DNA from: Terriglobia bacterium
Lineage (GTDB): Bacteria > Acidobacteriota > Terriglobia > Acidiferrales > UBA7541
DNA length: 64,000 nt
Direction of reading: 5' to 3'
Assembly (NCBI GenBank): GCA_020073485.1
Contig: JAIQFB010000012.1
Span: 105,844 to 169,843 of the forward strand
In this document: one piece after another, positions 1 to 9,546 of the stretch
Numbering within the stretch: position 1 is the stretch's first letter
How the letters are laid out: the number at the start of each line of letters is the position of its first letter
Notes under the pieces: generated by a model
What the model saw: only the letters and a program-made list of their open reading frames with translations
What the model was told of the DNA's origin: nothing
The model's database searches: none
Program-made: the position numbers and the translations under genes

Positions 1-1947
1 AAAAGTGCGGTTGAGGTCACCGACAAACGCGATGCCTCCGGCCGTGGACAGCACCGCGGTGAGAAACGACGGCCGCTGCTGCACGTTCCACACTTCCTTC
101 ATGGTCTTCACGTCAAACGCGGCGAGCCGCCCCACGTTGCCGTCCGTGCCGGGCATTTCGTAAAAGCGCCGGTCGCCCATGGTTCCGCCCGACCCTTCGG
201 TGAATTCCACTTTCCGTCCGGACATTTCCATGCAGCTCTGGCTGAGCGGAATGATCAGGCGCTCGCTGGCCGGATCGTAGCTCATGGCCTGCCAATTGTG
301 CCCGCCTTCGGTGCTGGGGCACACCGGCGTCCACTTGCCGATTTCCTGCTCCAGGATGTCGGGGCGGTAGGTCAGCTCGCCGGTCTTATGGTTGAGGTTA
401 AAAATATTTTGAAAAACGGTTTCCCGGGCATCGATAAATTCGCCGGTCTTGCGGTCCAGTTTCCAGAGGATGCCGGTCTTGCCGATGGTAAAGAGCGTTT
501 TGCGGTCGCCGATGTTCACCAGGACGCGCTCGTACACTTCGTCCATATCTAGCGTCTCGCCGGCCACGTGCTGGAAATACCAGGCCAGTTTTCCATCGCT
601 AGGATGCAGCGCGAGCGTCGAACTCGAGTACAACGCCGCGCCCTTTGTGCCGCGGCTCACCTGCATCCACGGCTTGGCTTGGGCCACGCCCCAGTAGGTC
701 AAATCGAGTTCCGGATCGTAGCTGCCGGTGATCCAGGTTTCCGCGCCCACGCGCAACATGTTCGGCAGATCGCCCCAGGAGTCGCCGCCGGGCTCGCCCG
801 CGCGAGCCAGCGTATTGAAGCGCCAGAGAAGTTTCCCGGTTGCCGGATCGAATGAGCTGATGAAGCAGCCCTGATCTTTTTCCTGCGACTTGTAGCGGTC
901 GCATCCGTTCTCGCCTTGAATCACCTGGCCGTGAATCACGATGGGCCCGCTGGAAGCTCCATAGCCTTTCGCTGTGTCGCCGGTCGTGGTCTCCCACACG
1001 GTCTTGCCGGTGCGCGCGTCCAGTGCGAATAAATGCGCGTCGGTCGTGGCCGCGAATACTTTGTCCTGATAAATGGCCATGTTGCGCATGGCGCCGGTTC
1101 CGCCGGGGACATTGCGCGGCGGCCGCAGGTGGTTCTCCCAGATCAAATCGCCGGTGCGCGCGTCCAGCGCCTGCAGGATGTTGTCGGTGTTAATCAGGTA
1201 GATGATTCCGTTGTGGACCAGAGGCGTCGGTTCGTTCGCCGCCTGGCTGTCATTCATGCTCCAGGACCACGCCAGCTGCAAATCCTTCACGTTGTCGCGA
1301 TTGATTTGGGCCAGCGCGCTGTGATTCCATCCTTGGTAGCTGCCGCGCACGACCAGCCAGTCGGCGGGATCGGGTTTGAGCAGCATTGCGTCGGTCACCG
1401 GCAAGTAATTTTTCACTTCGCCGGCCACGGTGAGCCCAAGGCGCACGTTGCCGCCGCGCGCCGGGGTGGCGCCTTCTTCAGCTGTAGGGGTTCCTCCCGC
1501 CGATTGCGGCGAGGGCGAGGTATCGCCCGTAGCCACCGCGCCGATCGGTACAAGCGTCTCGGCCGTGAGCGCCTGCGCGCCCGCCGTTGCGCCATTCGCC
1601 TGCAAAACAAACGCAGCCAGATTGACGGCGTCCTGATCGCTGAGCGAGCCGGGATTGCTGAGCGGCATGGTCGTACGGATTTTCGTGACCAGGTCGCGCG
1701 TCGAACGGTTGCGCCAGGTATTCATGAAGTTGGGGCCGGCCAGCGGCAGCGCTTCAAACGTGCCTTTCATGTTGGCGAGGTGGCAGGCGACGCACGTGGA
1801 TTGATAGAGGGCGCGCCCGTCGTTCGCTTGCTGTGCGGTGAAGGGCCCGGTTCGCGCGGGTTGTTGCGCGGCAGCCATGCCGATACCGAGCGCAGCCGCC
1901 GCACCGCAAGCTAAAATTCCTAACGCTCTCGCTCGAAGCATCCTCAT
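1..1947 (-). CDS. Quinohemoprotein PQQ-dependent dehydrogenase with N-terminal cytochrome c domain (3' end outside window)
   Basis: Periplasmic alcohol-type dehydrogenase that would oxidise a substrate with PQQ and pass electrons to its own heme. The reading frame is open for 649 codons and runs off the left edge. An N-terminal signal peptide (about residues 1-27) is followed by a class I cytochrome c domain with a CVACH heme motif at residues 52-56, then the PQQ beta-propeller with repeated W-motif blades (for example [22 protein letters not shown]). Two possible ATG starts lie at 1947 and 1941. The heme domain sits before the propeller, whereas classical quinohemoprotein ADHs carry it at the C-terminus. 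The vicinal Cys-Cys pair of methanol dehydrogenase is not seen; two Cys lie about 11 residues apart. A CHRD gene lies upstream on the same strand. The family is certain, the substrate unknown. Confidence 0.9.
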   Translation of the reverse strand, partial: MRMLRARALGILACGAAAALGIGMAAAQQPARTGPFTAQQANDGRALYQSTCVACHLANMKGTFEALPLAGPNFMNTWRNRSTRDLVTKIRTTMPLSNPGSLSDQDAVNLAAFVLQANGATAGAQALTAETLVPIGAVATGDTSPSPQSAGGTPTAEEGATPARGGNVRLGLTVAGEVKNYLPVTDAMLLKPDPADWLVVRGSYQGWNHSALAQINRDNVKDLQLAWSWSMNDSQAANEPTPLVHNGIIYLINTDNILQALDARTGDLIWENHLRPPRNVPGGTGAMRNMAIYQDKVFAATTDAHLFALDARTGKTVWETTTGDTAKGYGASSGPIVIHGQVIQGENGCDRYKSQEKDQGCFISSFDPATGKLLWRFNTLARAGEPGGDSWGDLPNMLRVGAETWITGSYDPELDLTYWGVAQAKPWMQVSRGTKGAALYSSSTLALHPSDGKLAWYFQHVAGETLDMDEVYERVLVNIGDRKTLFTIGKTGILWKLDRKTGEFIDARETVFQNIFNLNHKTGELTYRPDILEQEIGKWTPVCPSTEGGHNWQAMSYDPASERLIIPLSQSCMEMSGRKVEFTEGSGGTMGDRRFYEMPGTDGNVGRLAAFDVKTMKEVWNVQQRPSFLTAVLSTAGGIAFVGDLNRTF

Positions 1948-1976
1948 GGTGTTTGTAATGACCTCGCTCAGGCATC

Positions 1977-2004
1977 GGTGGCACAGGCTGAAGCCTGTGC
2001 CACC
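1977..2004. repeat. REP-like palindrome, type B
   Basis: Perfect 13-bp inverted repeat GGTGGCACAGGCT / AGCCTGTGCCACC with a 2-nt spacer, between the CHRD gene and the PQQ dehydrogenase start. Related palindromes occur at 2635-2722. It may act as a transcript hairpin or be an inert dispersed repeat. Confidence 0.75.
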
Positions 2005-2066
2005 AAATACCGTGTCCTGAAAATCTCACTACCGTGACGGGTCGTCCCATCCGTGTTCTCAGACAT

Positions 2067-2525
2067 TCATGGCAGCAGCCAGCCCCACAAATTTCCATCC
2101 GGCGCGCGCTCGGACTGGATCTGCACGTACAGCCGCTCGCTTTTGAGATCCGCGATCTGGTCCGGCGTCAATTCGAGCGTGCCGCTGATCTCGCCCTTGT
2201 CGGCCTTCGTAACGCTCAAATCCAGCCCCGCGATCACAGGCCCGGGAATGCCCTTTGGTGCGCGGTGAATTTGCGCCGTGGTTGCCGGTGAGCGCAATCC
2301 CGCAAACGTTCCCTGAATGGTGAGCTGTTTTCCGGAAAGCGTTGCGGTGAGCGAGCCCGATCCCGCGATCGTGGCCATCATCGACAAATCAATGGGGACG
2401 GGAGAAAGGCGCGCCTTGAATGTTTCTTTCTTCGGGCCGTCCTGGGCGCGGAACGGATGAGGCAACAGCATCGCCGTGGTCGCAAGAAATACCACGAGCG
2501 CCACGCGTCCCGGCCGATTGGTCAC
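2067..2525 (-). CDS. Secreted CHRD domain protein
   Basis: A small exported protein of about 152 residues made of a signal peptide (hydrophobic stretch VALVVFLATTAMLL) and one CHRD domain. CHRD domains were first described in chordin and are common in secreted bacterial proteins, where their role is unknown. The domain shows the usual pattern: beta strands, an AQIHRAPKG-type motif where the family has an A-x-I-H motif, and a C-terminal YVQIQSERAPDGNLWGWL segment typical of CHRD ends. The frame is open to a TTG at 2564; the GTG at 2525 gives a cleaner signal peptide, so the start is uncertain. It lies on the same strand as the PQQ dehydrogenase, 119 nt upstream of it, with a palindrome between, so cotranscription is possible. 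Confidence 0.8.
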   Translation of the reverse strand: MTNRPGRVALVVFLATTAMLLPHPFRAQDGPKKETFKARLSPVPIDLSMMATIAGSGSLTATLSGKQLTIQGTFAGLRSPATTAQIHRAPKGIPGPVIAGLDLSVTKADKGEISGTLELTPDQIADLKSERLYVQIQSERAPDGNLWGWLLP

Positions 2526-2634
2526 AGTTTTTCTCTGCACAGGTCCCGTCCGCCAAAATCCCAAATTTGAACCGCAAGTTTGCGCAGATCATACGCGGCA
2601 ACCGGCATCAGTTCAAGCGGAGTCGCGGAAGTCG

Positions 2635-2722
2635 AGTGGCGCAAGCTTCAGCCTGTGGGTTTTGGTTGCTGCAAGATCGATCGTGCTCGAACTAAACCCC
2701 GCAGGCTGAAGCCTGCGCCACT
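2635..2722. repeat. Composite inverted REP pair (BIME-like), type B
   Basis: Two arms of about 28 nt at 2635-2662 and 2694-2722 are reverse complements with a few mismatches (starts AGTGGCGCAAGC, ends GCCTGCGCCACT). Each arm also contains its own palindrome around CAGGCTGAAGCCTG. This head-to-head arrangement resembles bacterial interspersed mosaic elements. It fills most of the space between tcuB and the CHRD gene. Confidence 0.7.
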
Positions 2723-2746
2723 AAGACCGGCACCGGAAATCACACT

Positions 2747-3859
2747 CTAGTGCCCGGCAACATTGCCCGGCTGGCCTTCTTCCATTTCATAGCGCATTAC
2801 GGCAAGCGTCCGGTACACGGCGTGCACGAATTTGCCGTATGGCGCGGTGAGAAACAACGAAGCGATGAAAGCGAGATGCAGCACCAGTAGACCGCCCATT
2901 GCTGAAGTCTCGCGAAGCACGAGCGTGAACATGCCGGTAAGCGCGACCATGCCCAGCGTGATCAAAAACACGTAATCCATCCCCGGCGCGCCCGCTCCCG
3001 CGGGGTCCGGATCGCTGCGCAGCTTGAACCAGATCAAGCCGCCGGTTCCGACGATCAGCGCCACGCCGCCCACCGCTCCGAAAATCACGGGCGCGCTGCC
3101 GAGCGCATACGGCGGCATCAGATGAAGAAGATCCTGGTAGATAAATGCCAGCGTCGTCGAAATGAAATCGCAGGTGAGTCCCCAGAAGGTCAGCGAGTGG
3201 TAGACGCGCCGCACGGAGGACGGCTTTTCGCCGGGATAGAAGCATCCCGGACCGCCGCCCTTGAGATAGCGCAGCCCGAGCGCCGCTCCCGCGGCCGTGG
3301 CGAATGCTTTGAATCCTCCCGGCTGCTGCAGCACGGTGCGCGTTTCCGACCAGAACTGTGCGCCGCCGCGCAGCCACACCGCGATCCCGTAAAAAAACAA
3401 AATGAGCCCGCCGGCCACCATCGCGAAATAGGGCACCACTTCGTAAAATGCTCCGGGCCCAAGATGCGCCGCGAACAAAGTGCCGGAAGGAATCAGCGCC
3501 AGAGAAAGAATAGCGACGAGCGCAATCGCCGCCGCGGCCAGGAAAACGGTCACGCTGCGATTCTTAAACGCGCGGCCGAGAAATCCCGGCCAGCTCAATC
3601 GCTCGTAGGTCTCGATGCGCGCCTCGGCCAGGATTTTTGGAATGTTGATCGCGAATTCATGCGGCGGCGTGTACATGCAGGCGTAGTAGCACGCGCGGCA
3701 GTCATGGCAGAGATTGGAAAGATAAAAAACGTCGCCGCGCTGGAAATCGCGCCGCGTTTCGATCGCGCGAAACACGGGGCAATAGCCCTCGCAATAGCGG
3801 CACGCATTACAAATGATCAGCTGGCGGTTTGCTTCCTCGAAAACGTCAAGCCCGGGCAT
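2747..3859 (-). CDS. tcuB: Tricarballylate utilisation protein TcuB (Fe-S/heme membrane electron carrier)
   Basis: TcuB reoxidises the FAD of the tricarballylate dehydrogenase TcuA and passes electrons to the membrane. The 370-residue protein has two N-terminal ferredoxin-like Cys clusters, CNACRYCEGYCP near residue 18 and CHDCRACYYACMYTPP near residue 51, followed by a membrane part with about six hydrophobic helices (from residue 106 onward), as in the TcuB/CitB family. The ATG at 3859 overlaps the 3' end of tcuA by 14 nt and has an AGAGAGG-type ribosome site, so the two are translationally coupled. No tcuC transporter or tcuR regulator is adjacent, so the substrate could be a related tricarboxylate or unsaturated acid. 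Confidence 0.88.
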   Translation of the reverse strand: MPGLDVFEEANRQLIICNACRYCEGYCPVFRAIETRRDFQRGDVFYLSNLCHDCRACYYACMYTPPHEFAINIPKILAEARIETYERLSWPGFLGRAFKNRSVTVFLAAAAIALVAILSLALIPSGTLFAAHLGPGAFYEVVPYFAMVAGGLILFFYGIAVWLRGGAQFWSETRTVLQQPGGFKAFATAAGAALGLRYLKGGGPGCFYPGEKPSSVRRVYHSLTFWGLTCDFISTTLAFIYQDLLHLMPPYALGSAPVIFGAVGGVALIVGTGGLIWFKLRSDPDPAGAGAPGMDYVFLITLGMVALTGMFTLVLRETSAMGGLLVLHLAFIASLFLTAPYGKFVHAVYRTLAVMRYEMEEGQPGNVAGH

Positions 3860-5255
3860 TCGCCGCCGCCTCTCTCCCGGCGATCTGCCCGAACACCGAG
3901 CCGATGGTCAGGCCAAATCCCCCGAGGTATCCCTTGGTCAAAATATTTCCGGACATGATTTCTCCCGCCGCATGCACGTTCGGGAATGGCCGGCCGGATT
4001 GGTCCAGCACGCGCGCGCATTCATCCACCGCGACTCCCATGTACGTGAACGTGATTCCCGGCCGCAACGGCAACCCGTAGAAAGGCGGCCGGTCGATCGG
4101 CATGGCCCAGTTGCTCTTCGGCGGCGTCAGTCCCTTCGTCCCCACGCCGTCCAGCCGTTCCATGTGGATCTCCGTGTTCGCGGCAGAGGCGCGATTGTAT
4201 TCCGTGACCGTCTCCGCAAACGTGCGTGCGTCGAGGCCCAGCTTCTCTGCGAGCGCTTCGAGCGTGTCGGCCCGGTACGGCTTGAACATCGGCGGAAGAA
4301 AACGGTCAATCGCCTTTGCGTCCACGATGCCGTAGGCAATTTGTCCCGGCTGTCCGGCGATCAGCGTTCCCCAGATCGCATAGCGCTTGGGCCAGATGTC
4401 CTGGCCTTCGTCGTAAAAACGGCGCGCGTCCCGGTTCACCACGATGCCGAATGGGACCACGTCGAGGCGCGTCACAATTCCGCCATCAAATTTCGGCGCG
4501 CGCGCATCGACGGCGATGGCGTGAAACCCTTTCGGGTCGCCCATGGACTTTGCGCCGCATTTGAGAAGCGCGGCCAATAATTGGCCGTCGTTGTAGGCGG
4601 AGCCGCGAATGATGAAATTATCGGCCGCGTCGCCCCAGTGCCGCTTGAGCCATTCGATGTTCGCTTCATATCCCCCGGCGGCAATCGCCACGGCGCCGCC
4701 GCGGATGACTTCTCCCGCGCCACCACTCGCACTTGCAAGCCGCACAGCGTCAAACCGGTTGTTCTCGATGACGAGCTCTTCCACCCGCGCGTTGTAGCGC
4801 ACCTCGATCCCCATGCGCGCCGCCTCGCGGTAATACGTGTTGAGCATGGCCTTGCCGCCGCCCAGAAACCAGCGGTTCGTGCGCCCCAGATGCAGCGTTC
4901 CGGCCAGCGGCTGCTGCCAGTGCACGCCGTGCCCGCTCATCCACGCCGGCAGCAGGCTCGATTCGCGCACCGCGAGCTTGGCCAGATCCAGATTGGCGGG
5001 GCCTCCGGTTACTCCGATCAAATCCTGCAGGTGTTCCTCTTCCGAGTAAGGCCCGGAAAAAAACTGATCGGCGGCGGCGTGCGTGCACCGGATATTTCGC
5101 GTGTGTCTGGTGTTTCCCCCGCGCTCATTTTCCGGTGAACACTCCAGCACCAGCACGCGCGCCCCGGCCTCACGCGCGGAAATCGCCGCGCACAGCGCCG
5201 CGTTCCCGCCCCCCACCACGATAACGTCGTAGTTCTTCGACGTGTGTTTCTCCAA
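3846..5255 (-). CDS. tcuA: FAD-dependent tricarballylate dehydrogenase TcuA
   Basis: Flavoprotein of the fumarate reductase/succinate dehydrogenase flavoprotein family that oxidises tricarballylate to cis-aconitate in Salmonella. An N-terminal Rossmann motif VVVGGGNAAL-type (residues 10-20) is followed by a glutamate at the strand end and an RGGNTRHT segment; the C-terminal FAD motif GEIMSGNILTKGYLGGFGL is present. The frame is open further upstream to 5543, but that part has no homology-like features. A TTG at 5255 lies 8 nt after a perfect GGAGG and gives 469 residues, the normal family length, so this start is chosen. First gene of the tcuA-tcuB pair. Confidence 0.88.
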   Translation of the reverse strand: MEKHTSKNYDVIVVGGGNAALCAAISAREAGARVLVLECSPENERGGNTRHTRNIRCTHAAADQFFSGPYSEEEHLQDLIGVTGGPANLDLAKLAVRESSLLPAWMSGHGVHWQQPLAGTLHLGRTNRWFLGGGKAMLNTYYREAARMGIEVRYNARVEELVIENNRFDAVRLASASGGAGEVIRGGAVAIAAGGYEANIEWLKRHWGDAADNFIIRGSAYNDGQLLAALLKCGAKSMGDPKGFHAIAVDARAPKFDGGIVTRLDVVPFGIVVNRDARRFYDEGQDIWPKRYAIWGTLIAGQPGQIAYGIVDAKAIDRFLPPMFKPYRADTLEALAEKLGLDARTFAETVTEYNRASAANTEIHMERLDGVGTKGLTPPKSNWAMPIDRPPFYGLPLRPGITFTYMGVAVDECARVLDQSGRPFPNVHAAGEIMSGNILTKGYLGGFGLTIGSVFGQIAGREAAANARA

Positions 5256-5557
5256 AAATATTTCCTCCGACTGGAATTGCCAAATGCGATTAGAAAGTAT
5301 ACCCCAGCGCCAAGTCAGCGGGTCCGATCGACTGCCCTGACCCGGGAATTGGCACCCGCCGGGCTCTTGCCCCCTGGCGCATCGGAATTTGTTTTTGCGT
5401 CCAGGCCGGAGCGGGAGTCCCGGCTTGACACTCGAATGCGCCGGGGATATGGTTCGCACACGATCGCACGTAAGGCCGGAATTTCTCCAAGGACCGGACA
5501 GCCATGCACCATCCGGCAAATCCGCGCACAGCAGGAATTTCATCCGGGAGGTGTCCC

Positions 5558-5959
5558 ATGAAAAAAAACTTGAGAGCGCCGCTGGGCTTGCTGGTTGCCT
5601 TCCTGCTCTTTAGCGTCGCGGCGTTCGCGCATCACGGCGGTTCCGAATACGACACGAAGAATCTGGTGACACTGAAAGGCACGGTAACGGAATTTCACTG
5701 GGCCAATCCGCATTGCCAGGTTTTTGTCGACGTGAAGGACAATTCGGGCAAGGTCGTCAATTGGGCCATCGAAACACTCGCTCCGGCGGTCCTGAAACGC
5801 GCGGGCTGGAGCAAGGGGACGCTGCAAACCGGGGATCAGATCTCGATCACCTTCGCTCCCAGTGTGAGGGGCACTCCTGTGGGCATGATTCGCAAGGTCG
5901 TGCTTCCCAGCGGCAAGGAGCTGACAGGCGGCTCGATCGGCGAACTGCCGTCGCAATAG
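5558..5959 (+). CDS. DUF6152 family secreted protein (copy 1)
   Basis: Exported 133-residue protein of unknown function. A signal peptide (MKKNLRAP then a hydrophobic core ending SVAAFA) is followed directly by HHGGSEYD, so cleavage after AFA would leave His as the first mature residue. The rest is a small beta-rich domain with the family signatures LKGTVTEFHWANPH and GDQISITF. The ATG at 5558 follows GGGAGG. The next gene on the strand, 52 nt away, is a secreted partner; the same pair recurs at 18963-20217 (similar pattern LKGIVVEY-FMNPH). The family is recognised with confidence; no function is established. Confidence 0.85.
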   Translation: MKKNLRAPLGLLVAFLLFSVAAFAHHGGSEYDTKNLVTLKGTVTEFHWANPHCQVFVDVKDNSGKVVNWAIETLAPAVLKRAGWSKGTLQTGDQISITFAPSVRGTPVGMIRKVVLPSGKELTGGSIGELPSQ

Positions 5960-6011
5960 CCTGCCGCTTGGCCGCGCCGCGAAAAAACCGGACCGCGAAA
6001 GGAGTTTCGAG

Positions 6012-6809
6012 ATGCGAAATTTCGTCGGGCGTTTGATCATCGCACTGGGAGCGTTACTCGTTTTCTCCCTGATGGCGATTGCCCAGACCGCGCCACCTTC
6101 GCGCGCGGCCATGCCCGCCGCGAAGTCCGGAACATTCGACCCACACGATTTCTCCGGCGTGTGGAATCCGGCGCCCGGCATGCAGCCCAAGGGCGAGGTT
6201 CATCCGCTCGATCTGGGCGGACACCCGGATCCTCTCCCCCCTTTCAATGACGCGGGACGCGCAAGATACCTGGCCAACAAGAAGTTCATCGACGCGGGAG
6301 ACGTTCTGGATTGCGATCCGTACGGCACGGCGCGAAATTTCTTTACGCCGCGCCCGTTTGAAAATATTTATGCGCGCGACAGGCTGCTGCAGCACTTTGA
6401 GTATTATGACAACTGGCGCGAAATCTGGACGGACAAGCGCGATTTCCCGGACGACCTGGAACCGGACTTCATGGGCTACTCGATCGGAAAGTGGGAGGGA
6501 GACGTCTTCGTCGTCGAATCGCGCGGCTATAACGGCAAGCAGTTTCTCACCTGGCAGGGTTTCCCGCTCACCGAATCCATGCACCAGACCGAGCGATGGC
6601 AGCGCGTGGACCACGACACGCTGAAGATTGTCTTCACGTTTGACGATCCGGCGGTCTACGCCAAGCCCTGGACCATCACCTATTTTTACAAGCTGACGAA
6701 CTGGGCGCTGGACGCACACCCGTGCACGATTTCGGAACTGAAGAAATACGATGATGACGTGAATCATCGCGACAACCTTCCAGGTCGCGACTACAAGCCG
6801 AAAAACTAG
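6012..6809 (+). CDS. Secreted DUF6152-partner protein (copy 1), unknown function
   Basis: Exported 265-residue protein with an N-terminal signal peptide (hydrophobic LIIALGALLVFSLMAIAQ). The first mature segment contains DFSGVWNP, and the C-terminal half has IGKWEGDVFVVESRGYN, ERWQRVDHDTLKIVF and DDPAVYAKPW. The same three blocks occur in the protein at 19423-20217, which also follows a DUF6152 gene. A ribosome site AAAGGAG precedes the ATG. It probably forms a two-gene unit with the upstream DUF6152 gene, and perhaps a longer run with the esterase downstream (about 20 nt). I do not recognise an enzymatic motif. Confidence 0.8.
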   Translation: MRNFVGRLIIALGALLVFSLMAIAQTAPPSRAAMPAAKSGTFDPHDFSGVWNPAPGMQPKGEVHPLDLGGHPDPLPPFNDAGRARYLANKKFIDAGDVLDCDPYGTARNFFTPRPFENIYARDRLLQHFEYYDNWREIWTDKRDFPDDLEPDFMGYSIGKWEGDVFVVESRGYNGKQFLTWQGFPLTESMHQTERWQRVDHDTLKIVFTFDDPAVYAKPWTITYFYKLTNWALDAHPCTISELKKYDDDVNHRDNLPGRDYKPKN

Positions 6810-6828
6810 CGCGGATAAGGACACCTTG

Positions 6829-8436
6829 ATGGACCGGCGAATGTTCCTGGGGCGCGGCGCGCTTGCCGCAGCGGGACTCCTCACTAGCGGAGCGCTGGGC
6901 AGGGCGCTTCACGCCGAAGGCGTTGCGCCAAGTCCCGTCGTGTCCACCACCGCAGGAAAAGTACGCGGCGTTCGCCTCAACAACGTCCACGCCTTCAAGG
7001 GCGTTCCCTATGGAGATTCGACCGAGGGAGCGCGGCGGTTTCTTCCTCCGGCGAATCCAAAGCCATGGACCGGCGTGCGCGAGACGATTGCGCTGGGATA
7101 CCGATCGCCTCACGGACCATCGACGCTGATTCCGGAAGTGGCGGCCATGGACCGGGACGAACCGGTGGGCGAAGACTGCCTGGTCCTGAACGTCTGGACA
7201 CCGGGCCTGGGCGGCGCGGGCAAACGGCCCGTGATGGTGTATGTGCACGGCGGCGGATACGTGACCGGGTCGGGCGGCTACATCATGTACGACGGCGCGA
7301 ATCTGGCGCGCAAGCACGACGTCGTCCTGATCACGCTCAATCACCGCCTCAACGTGTTCGGCTATCTGTACCTCGCCGAACTGGGCGGCGAGAAATATGC
7401 GAACGCGAGCAACGTGGGAATGCTCGACCTGGTCATGGCGCTCGAATGGGTGCGGGACAACGTTTCGGCGTTTGGCGGCGATCCCGGCAACGTGACCCTG
7501 TTCGGACAATCCGGCGGCGCGGGGAAGATCAGCGCGCTGATGGCCATGCCCGCGGCCAAGGGACTTTTCCATCGCGCCATTGTGGAGAGCGGATCGGCGG
7601 TGAAGGGGAAAACCCGCGGCGAAGCGACTGCATGGGCGGAACAGTTTCTGCAACGCCTGGGCTTGAAGCCCGGGCAGATCGATCAGCTACAGAAGATGCC
7701 CGCGGAGCAATTGGTGGAGGCGATGGGAAGCGGCGGAGCCAATCCCTTGCTCGCGCTTGGCCCGGTGGTCGATGGGCGCACGCTGCCCGCGAACCCGTTC
7801 GATCCGGCCGCGCCGCAAATTTCGGCGAGCGTGCCGCTGCTGACCGGCACGGTCGAAACCGAAGTGGCGTTCAATAGGAATCAGGAACTGGATCCGATCG
7901 ATGACGCAACCTTGCGCGCGCGCGTGAAGCAAATCCTCCACGTGAGTGACGCCGAAGCGGATCGCTTGATCGGCGCGTATCGCAAGGGGCGTCCCGGCAT
8001 CGGCAACATCGACGTGGAACTGATCTTGGCTTCGGACGTCATGTTTCGCGCGGGCGTGCTGACGCAGGCCGAACGCAAGGCCTCTCAGGCTGCGGCGCCG
8101 GTCTACATGTATTACTTCACCTGGAGATCGCCGGTGCGCGAGGGAAAGTTGAAGGCCTTCCATACACTGGAACTTCCGTTCGTTTTCGACAATGTCGATT
8201 TGGACGAAGCCATGACCGGCACGGGTCATGATCGCTATTTGCTCGCCGAAAGAATGAGCAACGCCTGGGCCGCCTTCGCGCGCAGCGGCAAACCGAACCA
8301 CAAGGGTTTGCCGGATTGGCCGGCCTTCAATAATACGCAGCGCGCCACCATGATCTTCAACAACGAGTGCAATGTCCACAACGATCCGAATGGAGATGAG
8401 CGAATTGCGTTGCGGTCCGCGCAAGCCATAACATAG
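6829..8436 (+). CDS. Tat-exported type B carboxylesterase
   Basis: Alpha/beta hydrolase of the carboxylesterase/cholinesterase family, 535 residues. The N-terminus MDRRMFLGRGALAAAGLL is a twin-arginine-like signal. The oxyanion region YVHGGGYVTGSG and the nucleophile elbow FGQSGGAGK (Ser about residue 226) are clear; most relatives have GESAG here, so the elbow is atypical. The acid is likely the Glu in GTVETEVAF and the histidine that in FHTLELPF. The ATG at 6829 is preceded by AAGGA. It lies 19 nt after the DUF6152-partner gene, so cotranscription is likely. Substrate unknown; the neighbouring catabolic genes suggest an ester of a natural product. Confidence 0.88.
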   Translation: MDRRMFLGRGALAAAGLLTSGALGRALHAEGVAPSPVVSTTAGKVRGVRLNNVHAFKGVPYGDSTEGARRFLPPANPKPWTGVRETIALGYRSPHGPSTLIPEVAAMDRDEPVGEDCLVLNVWTPGLGGAGKRPVMVYVHGGGYVTGSGGYIMYDGANLARKHDVVLITLNHRLNVFGYLYLAELGGEKYANASNVGMLDLVMALEWVRDNVSAFGGDPGNVTLFGQSGGAGKISALMAMPAAKGLFHRAIVESGSAVKGKTRGEATAWAEQFLQRLGLKPGQIDQLQKMPAEQLVEAMGSGGANPLLALGPVVDGRTLPANPFDPAAPQISASVPLLTGTVETEVAFNRNQELDPIDDATLRARVKQILHVSDAEADRLIGAYRKGRPGIGNIDVELILASDVMFRAGVLTQAERKASQAAAPVYMYYFTWRSPVREGKLKAFHTLELPFVFDNVDLDEAMTGTGHDRYLLAERMSNAWAAFARSGKPNHKGLPDWPAFNNTQRATMIFNNECNVHNDPNGDERIALRSAQAIT

Positions 8437-8562
8437 TCCCCAACACTTGCCTACGCTACAAAATTCCCCTCGAAAATCGCAGGCGCTTTGCGAATGATTT
8501 CAGTACAATGCTCGATCGCATGAGCGCGGTCGGGCGACACGGAGTGGAACAAGGAGGAAGGG

Positions 8563-9546
8563 ATGGCGGGGACAGGGCAATCGGCGCGTAAACTGACGTT
8601 GGACGACATTCGCGCGGCGGCGGAGCGGCTGAAGAACTGGGGGCGCTGGGGAGCGAACGACGAAATCGGCACGCTCAACTTCACGCGGCCGGAGGACATC
8701 GTCGCGGCGGCGCAGTTGGTGCGAAAAGGCCGCGTGATTTCGCTCGCGCTTCCCTACGATCAGCACGGGCCGCAGGGTGGGAAGACGAAATATCCGGCCA
8801 TGGGGCGGTTCAATCCCGTGCACCTGATGCTGCGCACCGGTACGGACGCCTATTCGGGCGTCCTGGATAGCCGAAAAATTCGCGGCTCGGACGACGTGAT
8901 CATCATGCCGACCCAATGCGGCACACAATGGGACGGCCTGGGCCATATTTTTTACGGCGACCATATGTGGAACGGGTACGATTGCCGCACGGTGACGTCG
9001 GCGGGCGCGCAGAAATGCGGCATCGAAAAAACCGCGGATCGCATGGTGGGCCGCGGCGTGCTCTTCGACATTCCGCGCATGCTGGGGATGGAATATTTGC
9101 CCGACGCCTTCGCGGTCACGAACGATCTGCTCGACCAGGCCGAGCGCCACTTCGGCACGAAAGTGGGGCGGGGCGATTACCTGATTGTGCGCACCGGACA
9201 AATGGAAGCGATGCTCTCGGCCAAGACGTGGGACGGCTATTCGGGCGGCGACGCGCCGGGCCTGGCGTTTGAGACGCTGGACTGGCTGCACGCCAAGCAG
9301 GTGGCGGCGATTGCCACCGACACCTGGGGCGCCGAAGTGCGGCCCAACGAATCGGACGACGCCAACCAGCCGTGGCACTGGATTTCCATCCCGATCATGG
9401 GCCTGACGGTGGGCGAGATTTTCTTTTTGAAGGAACTGGCGAAGGACTGCGCCGAGGATAAACGCTACGAGTTCATGTTTGTCGCGCCGGCGCTGCCGGT
9501 GACGGGCGCGGTGGCTTCGCCGGTGAATCCGCTGGCGATTAAGTAG
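8563..9546 (+). CDS. Cyclase family protein (kynurenine formamidase-like metal hydrolase)
   Basis: A 327-residue soluble protein of the cyclase/formamidase-like superfamily (PF04199), whose members are metal-dependent hydrolases or cyclases. The metal-site block reads QCGTQWDGLGH, matching the family HxGTHxDxxxH pattern except that two His are Gln; the DTWGAEVRPN block near residue 257 is also typical of the longer subfamily. GGAGG-like AAGGAGGAAG precedes the ATG. It starts the plus-strand run of cyclase, ThDP enzyme, DUF6282 protein and RraA-like aldolase. Substrate unknown. Confidence 0.87.
   Translation: MAGTGQSARKLTLDDIRAAAERLKNWGRWGANDEIGTLNFTRPEDIVAAAQLVRKGRVISLALPYDQHGPQGGKTKYPAMGRFNPVHLMLRTGTDAYSGVLDSRKIRGSDDVIIMPTQCGTQWDGLGHIFYGDHMWNGYDCRTVTSAGAQKCGIEKTADRMVGRGVLFDIPRMLGMEYLPDAFAVTNDLLDQAERHFGTKVGRGDYLIVRTGQMEAMLSAKTWDGYSGGDAPGLAFETLDWLHAKQVAAIATDTWGAEVRPNESDDANQPWHWISIPIMGLTVGEIFFLKELAKDCAEDKRYEFMFVAPALPVTGAVASPVNPLAIK

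Noticed and set aside
1033..1914. Plus-strand open frame of 293 codons
   Set aside because: Lies opposite the PQQ dehydrogenase, whose heme and propeller motifs are clear.
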